Numbered from the stretch's first letter, positions 27,401-36,213 are shown. The stretch is 64,000 nucleotides of DNA from Bacteriovoracaceae bacterium UBA6200 (GCA_002422605.1 DISW01000012.1:62001-126000), one strand, 5' to 3'. Notes: generated from the letters alone by a model not told the origin. Program-made: numbers and translations.

Positions 27401-29396
27401 GAGTGCTGAGTCCTGTTCCCCCCTTATTCACTGGTATGATTCCACTAAGACTTGCAGGAGATAAATTAATTAGCTGAGATCCATCAATCGCTGGAAGTTT
27501 ATGACTAGCATCGACTTGAATTATTTTTCCTGCCGTAACCCCAACATCAACAGCAATAGTTCCTGAACTATTGATGGTACCAGTTGGTGTCAGGCCAGTT
27601 CCTATGGTGAGAGATTGAACACCAGCTCCAGCAACTCCTAGCTCTTGCCAATTTGTACCATCATGAAAATTAATTTTATTAGTCGAAGTATTATAGATCT
27701 GCATTCCACCAGGACTTACAATAGCATCTCTTTGAATCGCATCCATTCGAGGGATGAGAAGCCCCGAGGTTGTCGACTGGATATCTAAGACTCCTACCGG
27801 AGTATCTGTTCCAATTCCTATATGCGAGAAACTCGCCCCACCGGAGAACTTTGAAAATGTCGTTGTATTTGCTCCCCGATCTGTCACGGTCTGTAGAGTG
27901 TCGGTTTCGGAGGTTAAAAAGTTTGGTACCCAACTTTCCCATGTCGTGCCGTTAGAACGGAGAAGATTGCCTGCAGTACCAGGTGCCATAAAGCCAAGGG
28001 AACCAGTCACATTATTATAAGTAAGAGGTCCATCTACCGAAATTGAATTCCTCGCTCTTTCGTCAAAATTAATCCAGGTTCTGGAACCATCCCAATAATC
28101 CCCAGAACTACCTCCGACAATTTTGTCTTCTTTATTAGAAAGAGAAAAGGCCAGATCCTTGATCTTGGATTGCTCGATATCGGCAAGGTTGGCAATATCA
28201 GCATTAGTAATTGTTCCATCAGCAATTTTGGCCGATGTAACAGCGCCAATGTTAATTGAAGCATTGGATACAGTACCGGAAAGATCTCCCCCGATGGAAC
28301 TCGAATCGGCTGCAACCGGCGCGGCCCATGATAAGTTTCCGTTTCCATCAGTGACCAGGGCCTGGCCCGCAGTCCCTTTATCAGGTGGTAAGACAATCAG
28401 TAAATCTTCGGCAGTACCAATATGCGCTTTAAGTTCAACAGTGTTTGAAACATTTGGCATAAAGCGAACTCCACCAGCTATCGAAATTTTTCCATCGAAA
28501 GAAATGTGATTCGACGAAAGTGTTGTCCACTGTGATTCGTTTATATTTGAAATTTCTGTATCAACATAAGATTTAGTTGCCGCTTCCATCGGATTGGAAG
28601 GATCCCCAGAGAGAACTAATGCCCCAGTGAGAGTCCCACCTGAAAGTGGTAATTTTGTTACATCTAAAGTTTCATCCGTTACACAGCTCCAAAATGCTGG
28701 GCCTGGATTCATTTGCAGTTTTTGATGGGACAAACATAAGGGAACATCCGCGAAAGCCATCGCCCCAAGATAGGCCATGGTAGATGGAGCATCCAGACTA
28801 GATAAGTTTCCAGAGCCATCGTTTACAAGAATATGATTGGCCACTCCTGCCGCAATTTTTGAACGTGGAATATTACCTGCCAACATATCGCCTGTTACAC
28901 TGCCGTTAGAAATTGTTGTATCGATTGTTTCAGGGGCCCACTCAGAACCATTCCAGGAAAGGACTTGCCCTTCACTGGCATCCATTTGTAAAAGCTGCTT
29001 ACTTGTTTGAGAAATGAGCGAAACAGGCACCGCTTGAATGGCCTGAAATGAATAAACTTTTTCAGCGGAGGTTTTATCAGTAACCCTAATACTTACTGCA
29101 TTTCCCGCCGGAGTTCCGGCGAGGACTTCGGTAAGGTTACAAAGAGGAAAAGTTAACTTTACATGGAAAACTCCCTGCGAGAGTTCCACACCATTCAACT
29201 CTTGAGAACAGAGAATCACATTCAGTTGATCCGAATAAGCGAGATCAAATTTTAAATTCACACCGCCACTTACTGGGGAACCATTGTTATTAACTAGTCT
29301 ACCGGAATAACTCAGTGAAGTTGAGGCAAAACCCTTCCCAATACTCGTAACAAGTACCAAGACGGCAATAAAAAAAATTTTTAAATAGTTACCCAT
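24456..29396 (-). CDS. MAT6: MAT-type fibre protein with C1q-like domain and C-terminal S74 chaperone
   Basis: A 1646-residue fibre. It has a signal peptide, anchor domain (SLSYSGRLVNNNGSPVSG), block-1 Cys-pair module CLSHQKLQMNPGPAFWSC, and a long shaft. A C1q/TNF-like domain lies near residues 1100-1220 (GGRYLILASGN, SISCSLLKNG), then more GIG..P repeats. The C-terminus is a peptidase S74 intramolecular chaperone: SDERLKDNI begins at Ser1518, with the Ser-Lys dyad spacing expected for autocleavage, then GLIAQEVEKVYPEAV and a terminal coiled coil of about 45 residues. By family knowledge the chaperone folds the trimer and is then released. It is upstream of and coupled to MAT5. Confidence 0.9.
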   Translation of the reverse strand: MGNYLKIFFIAVLVLVTSIGKGFASTSLSYSGRLVNNNGSPVSGGVNLKFDLAYSDQLNVILCSQELNGVELSQGVFHVKLTFPLCNLTEVLAGTPAGNAVSIRVTDKTSAEKVYSFQAIQAVPVSLISQTSKQLLQMDASEGQVLSWNGSEWAPETIDTTISNGSVTGDMLAGNIPRSKIAAGVANHILVNDGSGNLSSLDAPSTMAYLGAMAFADVPLCLSHQKLQMNPGPAFWSCVTDETLDVTKLPLSGGTLTGALVLSGDPSNPMEAATKSYVDTEISNINESQWTTLSSNHISFDGKISIAGGVRFMPNVSNTVELKAHIGTAEDLLIVLPPDKGTAGQALVTDGNGNLSWAAPVAADSSSIGGDLSGTVSNASINIGAVTSAKIADGTITNADIANLADIEQSKIKDLAFSLSNKEDKIVGGSSGDYWDGSRTWINFDERARNSISVDGPLTYNNVTGSLGFMAPGTAGNLLRSNGTTWESWVPNFLTSETDTLQTVTDRGANTTTFSKFSGGASFSHIGIGTDTPVGVLDIQSTTSGLLIPRMDAIQRDAIVSPGGMQIYNTSTNKINFHDGTNWQELGVAGAGVQSLTIGTGLTPTGTINSSGTIAVDVGVTAGKIIQVDASHKLPAIDGSQLINLSPASLSGIIPVNKGGTGLSTQGASNTLLGSNAAGTALEYKVLGASSPLSLSYSAGGIALGLNTVPVSLGGTGVTSLAGNGIITANALGTGLDSKLCADGEILKFNSAGTTECLDVESIISTTILQNGNSFGSGVVIGSNDNQPLSFETNDSVKMSILSDGNVGIGVTGPTNKLEVSGDIALTGNLKLKSSNANFVELRAPAALTSTVNYILPASAGGSGEVLTTDGTGILSWTSVATTTTGVGGDLTGTIANAQIANGVVTYPKLNLTDGDIPQAKVNGLVTALSGKELSITAGTSLQYWSGDKTWQTLNTTAVPEGTRLYFTQQRVLDSLLSGYGGVSASALPIGDGESVLTSLKKLQLQITANDTDFDNTGQWGKNGTSVYYTNSVGVGTSTPGSSAVLDVNSTTKGMLPPRMNAAQRDAITSPAAGLVIYNTTAKQLQIYDGSQWTSGSGTGSQEVSQAANVNMAQAAATDIISLNVASGGRYLILASGNSNVSNPWSYFSISCSLLKNGTVIDKKDFYYGMISGGSGAQFPLTHYSVQNLATSDILKINCLSTSDAGIRTTHGWKITLLNLGIHNQGSSAADNLGDHIATKSISLGGHWLSGDGDNEGLKVDNSGKVGIGTGTPQEKLDVNGNINMGARLTSYVDGANNAFWLAKGSSPELNRIGFGMNADPSTGIINSVEMRTNGVSRVTVDNSGRVGIGLVNPSEKLEIEDGNLQIRTNNAITSLGDPAGLRVFSKASANLDYLNIGWVSENIFGIQSADSGTYQTLALNPFGGKVGIGMSNPTLELQVVGRSQFQDGATNVGLNARLDSVLDVNNNTGTKRSFSIHHFSGSNTLAQWYNCAGSCAEKLNFDINGNMWIAGTLTQASDERLKDNIQPLENNLEKLSQLNGVTYQWKDKRHSENQIGLIAQEVEKVYPEAVRKNADGFLSVGYQNLVAPIIEALKELHQEWLSFDQKYQREIASLKEENEKLRKKNESFEKRLEALESAQKEGIKK

Positions 29397-29426
29397 ATAA
29401 TTAAGGATTAAATACCTCTTAATTAT
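29397..29426 (-). promoter_or_regulatory. Inverted repeat abutting the MAT6 start codon
   Basis: On the minus strand, ATAATTAAG and CTTAATTAT (nine perfect base pairs, 29418-29426 with 29397-29405) flank a 12-base loop and touch the ATG. The only Shine-Dalgarno-like sequence, AAGAGG, lies in the 5' arm and loop. The hairpin could control translation, or the DNA could be an operator. Confidence 0.45.
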
Positions 29427-29464
29427 TATCGGTCGTTTGAATAAATTGTTTTAAATACCGTGAG

Positions 29465-30418
29465 TTAGAAATTTCTCATTGAATAATCTGCACGCTCTTT
29501 CGCAAGTAAACCTTGAGGCGCATCCCTTCGAATTTTTTCTAAACGTGGAACCAGGCCATCTAAGTTAGCGATTTGAATACCAAGTCCTGGCCGAGCATTA
29601 AGCTCAAGTAGAATTGGCCCATGGTCCGGAGTGAGTACTATATCCACCCCTAAATAACCTAATTCGACCATATCATAGCAGTGAGCGGCCAGCTCCAGGA
29701 TCTCCCTCCAGAAAGGAAGTTTTAAATTGGAGAGCTTATTTCCAGTATCAGGATGGGTATCAATCACTTGGTTTCTAATAACAGCATTATTAGTCCAGCC
29801 ATTCGAGAGATTAAGTCCTGCACCAATTGCACCTTGATGGAGATTCGCTCTCCCATCAGAAGATTTCGTTGGGAGCCTTACCATGCTCATGACTGGGAAG
29901 CCTTCAAAAACGATCACCCTGATGTCCGGAATTCCTCCATAAGAGTAATCATCAAAGATGGGATGCTTATCGATTTTTTCTTGAATGATCGCCATATCAC
30001 TCTGCCCACCGAGTGAATACAGTCCTGAAAGGATTCCGGAAATATGATGTTTAACTTCATCAATCTCCATCAACTTGTCATTTGAACGACGGCACAAAAC
30101 ATGGATCTCTCCATTCCGTTCTTCTTTGATAATTTCTTTAATGACGACGATCCCGTTACCTTGAGATCCTTTCGCTGGCTTAATGACGAAAGAATCGTAG
30201 TTCAAAAGTTTGAGATGAAGATTTTTCAAAGAACCATAATTTTCAACAATCAGATAGTTCTCAGGAGTAGGGATCCCCCAGGCCATGGCCCGTTGGGCAG
30301 TCAGGACTTTATTATCAACCAGGGGATAATTGGATCGTTTATTGTGGCGGAGAATATATCTTCCCACTCGATTATTAATCCCTAATATCCCCATTTTTTT
30401 TAAATTATGGAAGATCAT
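29465..30418 (-). CDS. ATP-grasp ligase, alpha-L-glutamate ligase-related (RimK-like)
   Basis: A 317-residue ATP-grasp enzyme. The ATP-binding loop FVIKPAKGSQGNGIVVI is near residue 90 and the metal-binding end ELNARPGLGIQIAN near 270. Both are diagnostic of the RimK-related group that joins an amino acid to a carboxylate using ATP. Its start overlaps the end of the 7TM transglutaminase gene by 14 bases; an alternative start is Met9 (30394). It is the last gene of a three-gene operon with that protein and a retropepsin-like protease, an arrangement known in many bacteria and thought to make or remodel a peptide at the membrane. The product is unknown. Confidence 0.88.
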   Translation of the reverse strand: MIFHNLKKMGILGINNRVGRYILRHNKRSNYPLVDNKVLTAQRAMAWGIPTPENYLIVENYGSLKNLHLKLLNYDSFVIKPAKGSQGNGIVVIKEIIKEERNGEIHVLCRRSNDKLMEIDEVKHHISGILSGLYSLGGQSDMAIIQEKIDKHPIFDDYSYGGIPDIRVIVFEGFPVMSMVRLPTKSSDGRANLHQGAIGAGLNLSNGWTNNAVIRNQVIDTHPDTGNKLSNLKLPFWREILELAAHCYDMVELGYLGVDIVLTPDHGPILLELNARPGLGIQIANLDGLVPRLEKIRRDAPQGLLAKERADYSMRNF

Positions 30419-32015
30419 GGATTTGACTCTCTTTCTTTTTTTTCTGGCGTACTAAATCTCTAAATCGTAAAAATTCAGAAATACGATAACCTTTATATTT
30501 TCCAACCAGAATCAAAAGCCCAATGATGGTGATAAGAAGTTCAGGGTTAGTGAAAATAAACATTTCAAGAGATGAAATAAAAAACAGCGAGTAAACCAGG
30601 ATCGAGATGACTAAAGTGCCCAGGAGCGTTTTTAGAGTATTGAATATTCCTTCTTCTGCCAGCTGAATCGAAAGCCTTTCGATGATCGTTGTGACAATCA
30701 CAATAGGAAAAAAGGCCAGATGCTTTTGAGAGATGGAAGTGAGGTCAACACTAAAGAAGGCATAGCTAATCATCAAAAGGATGATCAAGGTTAAAATAAT
30801 TGAAAGTCTCGGTACGGCCAGCAGATAAAACTTATCCAGGACATATCTCTCCCCTATACCTACGATGACAACGATTGCAAAAAACAACATCCCAAAACCA
30901 AAAGATGTTTCTTTAAAAAAGAGTGCCAGGAGAATGGGAGTGAAGATACCGAATGTTGGAACACCAATTAAATTCCTTGCAAGTGACAATACCAGAGTTC
31001 CGATAGGAATAAGGAGAATAGTCGTGAACATCGACTGAAGAGGCAATGGAAGACGATAGAGACTAAGTTTCGAGAAAACGGAGTCTGACTTTACGACCTC
31101 TTTTCTAAATTCTTCTCTGTTGTATTTATTGATTCTGGCCCGTTCAGCATGAATTGAGTAACTCGCATTTTTTTTAGACAGGATTTTTTCAACTTCATCA
31201 TAGTTCCTGTAAATGACCATATAATTATCTGGTCGTTCACCAAAGAAGCCACGGTTCGTATCCACGGGAATCCAACGATTACTTAAAAAAACTTCGTTCG
31301 CAAAAGTGAACCTTATTTTTGTTTCTTGCTCTTCTTTTAATTCGGGCATACGGATCATCACTATGATTCGTGAAGGAACCCCTTTCCGTCTGGCGATGAT
31401 GTTAAAAAGCTTCGCCTTTATAAGTGGAGAACCTTTTCCTGTATTCAGAGATTCATGAATGGTCTTAACACTTGTATTGCGCTGAATTTCTTCTTCAATG
31501 TAATAATAAATTTTTCGAACTAAGGATGTCTTATCCTCAGTTCCCTCAAGAATAGCATTCTCCAAGGTTTTAAGGGCTTCAACATCTTCAGGTAACAGCT
31601 CTGGAACTTTTAGAAACTTGCGCAAGCCTTTCGGGTAACTGGAGGTATAGTCTTTGGGAATATTTTTGTAGGAAACGTGATTAAGATCTACTCTGGCAGA
31701 ATAAGTCATGCGTCTGGAAATTGGCTCTTTTGATGACCATGTCGCGATATTGGAATCGGAAACAGTATCCACGAAAACTTCCACTCCTTTAGTTCGCATT
31801 TTTTCATCCGTAATTTTCTGCCCTGCTCCCGACCTGGGTATAGGAAAAGAAAAACTTAAAGGATTTCCTTTTGCTTTTGCCGAGAGATGAAAATCCCAGA
31901 CATCATCCACCATTTGAGGGATCAATGAAAGATTCAGGATCTCTGACTTATAAAAGAGAATCCCTATCGGGAAAAAAATCAGAAAAGCGGTAATAGTAAC
32001 AACTAACTTTTTCAT
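30405..32015 (-). CDS. Inactive transglutaminase domain fused to seven membrane helices
   Basis: A 536-residue membrane protein. An N-terminal helix (LVVTITAFLIFFPIGILFY) leads into a periplasmic domain of about 300 residues containing a transglutaminase-like fold. At the usual catalytic position the sequence reads GKGSPLIKAKLFNIIARR, with Ser where the Cys would be, so it should be non-catalytic. From about residue 320 on there are around seven hydrophobic helices (from SMFTTILLIPIGTLVLSLA). This matches the known 7TM inactive-transglutaminase family. It begins two bases after the protease stop codon, a tight operon. Likely role: scaffold or receptor for the peptide handled by the neighbouring ligase and protease (inference). 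Confidence 0.88.
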   Translation of the reverse strand: MKKLVVTITAFLIFFPIGILFYKSEILNLSLIPQMVDDVWDFHLSAKAKGNPLSFSFPIPRSGAGQKITDEKMRTKGVEVFVDTVSDSNIATWSSKEPISRRMTYSARVDLNHVSYKNIPKDYTSSYPKGLRKFLKVPELLPEDVEALKTLENAILEGTEDKTSLVRKIYYYIEEEIQRNTSVKTIHESLNTGKGSPLIKAKLFNIIARRKGVPSRIIVMIRMPELKEEQETKIRFTFANEVFLSNRWIPVDTNRGFFGERPDNYMVIYRNYDEVEKILSKKNASYSIHAERARINKYNREEFRKEVVKSDSVFSKLSLYRLPLPLQSMFTTILLIPIGTLVLSLARNLIGVPTFGIFTPILLALFFKETSFGFGMLFFAIVVIVGIGERYVLDKFYLLAVPRLSIILTLIILLMISYAFFSVDLTSISQKHLAFFPIVIVTTIIERLSIQLAEEGIFNTLKTLLGTLVISILVYSLFFISSLEMFIFTNPELLITIIGLLILVGKYKGYRISEFLRFRDLVRQKKKKESQIHDLP

Positions 32016-32017
32016 GA

Positions 32018-32500
32018 TTAATCACCCAACACATGAGAACGTGCCACATCCACTATAAAACGGCCTAAAAGAAGATTCCGCCCGACGAGAAATTTATATT
32101 CCATGGTAGATCGATCATTGAGATTTATTAAAACCTCTCTTTCGATCTTGCCCATTTTAATTTTTTCTTTAATCACATAACGCTTACTAACAAGGCCTGA
32201 GGTATTGGAAACTCTCTGAGTAGTGTCAACCTTACGGACAACTTCTACTACCTTACCTTCAGCATCGACAGTTTGAAATTTAACAAATAACTCTCCACGC
32301 TGCTCTACTTCTTCAATGTTTACAGCATGCAGAGAGGTTGTCTTTGCACCCGTATCAATTCTTGCTTTATGTTTGATTTTCAGTTCGGGCATGGAAACCC
32401 ACTCTACACGCCCTATAAGAACTTTCTCTTTCAGAAGTTGTGAATAGGCGGGCGATACAACTCCCATGGAGAGAAAGATTAAGAGTAAAAAAACCTTCAA
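32018..32500 (-). CDS. Exported retropepsin-like aspartic protease (annotated elsewhere as ATP-dependent zinc protease / RimB-like)
   Basis: A 160-residue protein with a signal peptide (MKVFLLLIFLSMGVVSPAYS). The start codon is TTG 32500, chosen because it gives a complete signal peptide and no better ATG exists. The motif RIDTGAKTTSLHA near residue 47 contains the single DTG that each subunit of a retropepsin-like dimer supplies. Flanking GRVEWVSMPELKIKHKA and the C-terminal FLVGRNLL match the family often labelled zinc protease; no zinc motif is visible. It is the first gene of the operon with the 7TM transglutaminase and ATP-grasp ligase. Confidence 0.87.
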   Translation of the reverse strand: MKVFLLLIFLSMGVVSPAYSQLLKEKVLIGRVEWVSMPELKIKHKARIDTGAKTTSLHAVNIEEVEQRGELFVKFQTVDAEGKVVEVVRKVDTTQRVSNTSGLVSKRYVIKEKIKMGKIEREVLINLNDRSTMEYKFLVGRNLLLGRFIVDVARSHVLGD

Positions 32501-32675
32501 GCTGAAGCCTTTGTGGATCTGTGGAACTTCCTAAATAATAATATTGGTTATTCTTCTCGGCAACAGAGATTCAGGAGCTAAGTGATTAAATATTAAGGTT
32601 CCAGATGAATAAAAGAATGTCTCATAAAATTATGGATTATTCCGATAAGGTTACACATCCATTCAAGGGGGACTT

Positions 32676-32840
32676 ATGGCTTCTAAAGTGACTTCTTTTT
32701 TTACTTTTTGCTTTCTTTTTACCGTCTGTAGTTTTCTGGCCGTTCATCATGCCCACATGAAATCTCCAACTCAATCACGTGAAATTGCAAGTTGGAGCAA
32801 GACGGTTCACCCTTGGTATGATGCCAGCTATAAACTCTAA
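32676..32840 (+). CDS. Small exported or membrane protein, 54 residues
   Basis: A short reading frame in the gap between two minus-strand operons. ATG 32676 is preceded by AAGGGGG at good spacing. The product has a hydrophobic N-terminus (FFTFCFLFTVCSFLAVHHA) that could be a signal peptide or a single helix, then a polar tail with three Trp and two Tyr in the last 20 residues. A TCCGATAA sequence 28 bases upstream resembles a flagellar-sigma -10 element but no matching -35 at the right distance was found. No family was recognised. Confidence 0.5.
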   Translation: MASKVTSFFTFCFLFTVCSFLAVHHAHMKSPTQSREIASWSKTVHPWYDASYKL

Positions 32841-32849
32841 TCTTTATCA

Positions 32850-32883
32850 GGGGATGGAGTTTCCTTGAGTTAGTTCCATCCCC
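32850..32883. terminator. Convergent-gene hairpin
   Basis: GGGGATGGA 32850-32858 pairs perfectly with TCCATCCCC 32875-32883, between the small plus-strand gene and the end of the peptide-binding protein gene, whose stop codon it touches. There is no T-run on either side, so it may be a weak two-way terminator or an mRNA end protector. Confidence 0.4.
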
Positions 32884-34625
32884 TAGTTCTGAATTTTGAG
32901 ATATTTTACATAATTCCTGATAATCGAAGATTTTCGGAAATTTTTAATATCCGGATAATGAAGCACAAACGAGCTCTCATACATCATGGGTATCCAGGGC
33001 AAATCCTCAAAAATAAGCTCTTCCATTTCATGAAAAATTTTATCTCGCTGATCCAGATTGGTGGTCATTTTAAGTTGATTATAGAGTTCATCCACTCGCT
33101 CGTTGGAATATCCGGACTTATTTACTCCAGGAAAATTAGCGCTATAAAGAAGTTGGAGTATGTTCTCCCCATCTGGATAATCAAAAAGCCAGTTATCAGT
33201 GAAAAACATTAATTGTCCCGCTCTCCCCTTTTGAAGGAACTCACTAAAAGGAAGAATTTCGATTTCCACTTTAAGGCCAATCTTTTCAAGCTGCTCTTTA
33301 ATGAAATTGGCCTCTTGAATATTTACGGCCTGGGTCCCTCTTGTAGAATAGACAATTTTAGGAACCTCAGAGGGGGATGCGAAGCCTGCCTCTTTAAGAA
33401 TGAGCTTTGCTTTCTCTGGATCATAAAGAAAGCGGAAATCTTTGGCAGGCATATAACCGGAAATTCCGGGAACCAGTATAGAATTAGCGCGCAAATTGGT
33501 ATTACTGGAAAGAAGTTTAATGTACTCGTCGTAGTTAATGGCGTAAGCGATGGCCTGACGTATCGACTTGTTCTTGCCTAAGAGAGGATCTTTCATGTTG
33601 AAGGCCAACCAGCGATTGGCAAGAATAGGAAAGTGCTTGAGTTCAAGTTCTCGCTTTTTTATTTCTGATCCTAACTCACCCTTTTCATCATAAAGTTGAT
33701 CAATATAAGTCTTAGGCACTGTTAGAAGGTCGAACTTCCGGTTAAAAAATTTATCCCATCTTTCTTTTTCATTATTAACCACTTCAAATCGTATAGAGTC
33801 TATAAACGGAATTTTTTCTTTAGAAGAAGACAGCAGCTTTTGGACATTGGCATATCGATCACCGGAAGTTGGGTAAAAGGCATCACGATACTTTTCATTC
33901 TTATTCATCATCAGTGAATTGCTGTCCTCTCCCTGATAAATATAAGGGCCAGTCCCCAAGAGTATATTATCCAGTTTATTCCCGGTATACTTAACCAGTT
34001 CCCATGGAACAGGGGACAGAAAATTGAGTGCGAGATAATAGTTAATATTCGGTTCACTTTTAAGAAGCTCAATTTCCAAAGAATATTTGTCTAAAGCGCG
34101 CACCCCTTTCATTGGAAACTTGGGAAGGTTTTCCCAATTCCCCTCTACTAGCGAATTGTAATCTTGAAATCCTTCTATCAGGCCAGTGAAGATTCCTCTG
34201 CCAGGGCTTTTTAATTCTTCTAAGGCCAGGCGTTTAAATTGTGTCACAAAATCTTCAGCAACCAATTCCCTGGTCTTATTTTCAAAGGCAGGATGAGGAT
34301 GAAAGAAAATATTTTTCTTTAAATGAACAACAACCAGCTTTCCTTTGTTTGAAACCTTCGGAAATCCTTCTGCAATGAGAGGTTGAAGTTCATAGGGACG
34401 CTTTAGGTAATGATATTGATAAAGAGGCTCAAGCACTTGCGCAGAAACGAATAAAGAATCGTCACTGTAGGCCTTGGCAGGATCAAGACTCTCCACTTTG
34501 TTATCTAAAGATAAACGTAGATGAGTTTTACTCACGGGAGAAAAATTAAGTTTATCCCAGCTCCAGATTGCAAGAGATAAAAAGCCTAAAGATAAAACGA
34601 CTAATACGATCGTACTTTTTCTCAT
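32883..34625 (-). CDS. Peptide-type ABC transporter substrate-binding protein (SBP_bac_5 family)
   Basis: A 580-residue protein of OppA/DppA type. It begins with a single hydrophobic segment (STIVLVVLSLGFLSLAIWSW) and no lipobox, so it is either cleaved or stays membrane-anchored. Family features are the LRLSLDNKVESLDPAKAYSD start, the YELQPLIAEGFPKVS stretch, F.ML/FNM.DPLLGKNKSIRQAIAYAINYDEYI near residue 345, and a C-terminal DLPWIPMMYESSF. No permease or ATPase gene lies alongside, so it is an orphan that must use a transporter encoded elsewhere. It overlaps the FAD oxidoreductase by four bases (ATGA). Ligand unknown; peptide is the family default. Confidence 0.85.
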   Translation of the reverse strand: MRKSTIVLVVLSLGFLSLAIWSWDKLNFSPVSKTHLRLSLDNKVESLDPAKAYSDDSLFVSAQVLEPLYQYHYLKRPYELQPLIAEGFPKVSNKGKLVVVHLKKNIFFHPHPAFENKTRELVAEDFVTQFKRLALEELKSPGRGIFTGLIEGFQDYNSLVEGNWENLPKFPMKGVRALDKYSLEIELLKSEPNINYYLALNFLSPVPWELVKYTGNKLDNILLGTGPYIYQGEDSNSLMMNKNEKYRDAFYPTSGDRYANVQKLLSSSKEKIPFIDSIRFEVVNNEKERWDKFFNRKFDLLTVPKTYIDQLYDEKGELGSEIKKRELELKHFPILANRWLAFNMKDPLLGKNKSIRQAIAYAINYDEYIKLLSSNTNLRANSILVPGISGYMPAKDFRFLYDPEKAKLILKEAGFASPSEVPKIVYSTRGTQAVNIQEANFIKEQLEKIGLKVEIEILPFSEFLQKGRAGQLMFFTDNWLFDYPDGENILQLLYSANFPGVNKSGYSNERVDELYNQLKMTTNLDQRDKIFHEMEELIFEDLPWIPMMYESSFVLHYPDIKNFRKSSIIRNYVKYLKIQN

Positions 34626-35785
34626 AGAGAAATATCTACTGATTGAAATTGATAAAAGAAGGACTCTGTTTTAAAACCTGCGACTAGTTCGGCCATATCT
34701 TTACCGGAGTGAAAACCGAGTCCCATGCCATGACCGCTAAAGCCGCCAATAAGGAAAGTTTCCATAGGAGCGTTCACCTTGCCGGCCAGAGGAAGTTCAT
34801 GTTTTGTAAATCCCATAGTGCCAGACCAGCGGTCAATCACCTTATATTTAAGTCCAAGCTCTTTAGATATATACTGCTCAAGACCTTGCTGAATAACTGG
34901 AGAGATCTTTTCATAATCTCCAACTTCACCCTTTTCATCCAGGAGACGTTTTCCTCCAATAAGGAGAACTTTTTCGCCGGCCTTGCGCCAATATACCCTC
35001 TCAGGAGAATCATAATATAACGAAGGGCAATTAAAACCTGCTTCGATCTCCACGGCCAGCATTTGAGCACGTCTTGGAGTGATCATTTCATGGAACTTAT
35101 TTGTGAACTGAGGAAAATAGCCATTCAGCGCCAGGACCACTTGCTTTGACTTTATCAGCTGATTCTCTGTTCTCACTCCTTCTTCACAAATTTCAAAAGC
35201 CATAGTGTCTTCTATAAGCTCAACACCTCTTTTAAAGAGAGAGCTTTTTAGAGAAGACAAAAGATCTACTGGATTAATTTTATATTCAGGTCCATTCTCA
35301 TAGGCACCAAGAAATTTGCTCCTAAGTGGAGATGGCAATTCCGAAACTTCTGACCATTTAAAGTTAAAATCTTCAGGTGAAAAACAGTCCCTGCGAAGAG
35401 CACTTATTTGTTCAGTCGAACGAAAAAGAGTACTGGAAGTAGTGGCTTCAAAAGGTACGTGGTACTTGCTTAAAATATGCTCATTCACGAGAGAAAGAGA
35501 CTCAGCTGCAAATTTATATAAGTTCTTTGCTTTCTCCTCTCCCCAATCCTGAACCAAAGATTTATAGAAAGTAACGCTCCCTTTTGTAAGAAAGCCGGCA
35601 TTTCTTCCGGACGCTCCGGCCCCACAAAAACGTCTTTCCAAAATAGTGATCTTTAGATTCGGCTTAAGTTCAGAAAGCCAATAAGCAGTAGAGAGGCCGA
35701 CATAGCCGCCGCCAATGATCAGCACGTCTGTTGAAGCATCTGAAGTTACAGAAGTATTCTTTTTGAACCAATGAGAAGTTGTCAT
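34622..35785 (-). CDS. FAD-dependent amine/amino-acid oxidoreductase (DAO family)
   Basis: A 387-residue flavoprotein. The ADP-binding motif DVLIIGGGYVGLSTAYWLSE is at about residues 21-40, with the second-strand acid in ILERRFCGAGASGRNAGF. The C-terminal FLIGGFSGHGMGLGFHSG closes the FAD site. This pattern is shared by glycine oxidase, D-amino-acid dehydrogenase and gamma-glutamylputrescine oxidase; the substrate cannot be decided from sequence. It is translationally coupled to the peptide-binding protein, suggesting that an imported amine or amino acid is oxidised. Confidence 0.85.
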   Translation of the reverse strand: MTTSHWFKKNTSVTSDASTDVLIIGGGYVGLSTAYWLSELKPNLKITILERRFCGAGASGRNAGFLTKGSVTFYKSLVQDWGEEKAKNLYKFAAESLSLVNEHILSKYHVPFEATTSSTLFRSTEQISALRRDCFSPEDFNFKWSEVSELPSPLRSKFLGAYENGPEYKINPVDLLSSLKSSLFKRGVELIEDTMAFEICEEGVRTENQLIKSKQVVLALNGYFPQFTNKFHEMITPRRAQMLAVEIEAGFNCPSLYYDSPERVYWRKAGEKVLLIGGKRLLDEKGEVGDYEKISPVIQQGLEQYISKELGLKYKVIDRWSGTMGFTKHELPLAGKVNAPMETFLIGGFSGHGMGLGFHSGKDMAELVAGFKTESFFYQFQSVDISL

Positions 35786-35812
35786 ACTTCATGATAGCAA
35801 CTTGCGGAAAGC

Positions 35813-36055
35813 TCAGGAAGCTTTTTTGGTGGTCTTGATCTCCGGATAGAACTCTTCTTCGTACTCGCTTTTGAATTTAAGAAATAGCTGATAGTTTCGA
35901 AATTCGATTTCAGACATCATTCCTATTTGCTCATCCAATGATCTTTTGAAACACATCTCAATAAAATTGAGATGAAACGGGTCCAAATCAATGAAAAAGT
36001 CCTCTGTGAGAGGAACTGACTTGAGTAAATCTTTTAAACTTTTGGCATGGTACAT
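35813..36055 (-). CDS. Hypothetical protein, 80 residues
   Basis: A small soluble, acidic protein without a recognised domain. ATG 36055 has a clear AAGGAG ribosome-binding site eight to nine bases upstream. The middle (FIDLDPFHLNFIEMCFKRSLDEQIG) and end (FRNYQLFLKFKSEYEEEFYPE) look helical. It sits 27 bases downstream of nothing transcribed in its direction except the FAD oxidoreductase, which follows it, so it could lead that operon. Confidence 0.6.
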   Translation of the reverse strand: MYHAKSLKDLLKSVPLTEDFFIDLDPFHLNFIEMCFKRSLDEQIGMMSEIEFRNYQLFLKFKSEYEEEFYPEIKTTKKAS

Positions 36056-36213
36056 ATAACCACTCCTTCCTACCTCTCCTATCGGTCATTAAACCCCATG
36101 AGTGTAGAAGCTTTTATAAAAACTTTCATCGAACGATAATAGATAGTTAGAGCCTACTGGAGCATTTTAATCAACAAAGACATTTTGTTGGAATCGTGGC
36201 AGAATAGAAAGAT

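Noticed and set aside
32610..32648. TAAA plus TCCGATAA, resembling a flagellar sigma (FliA) promoter before the 54-residue ORF
   Set aside because: No TAAA lies at the required 15-base distance; the nearest gives 12.
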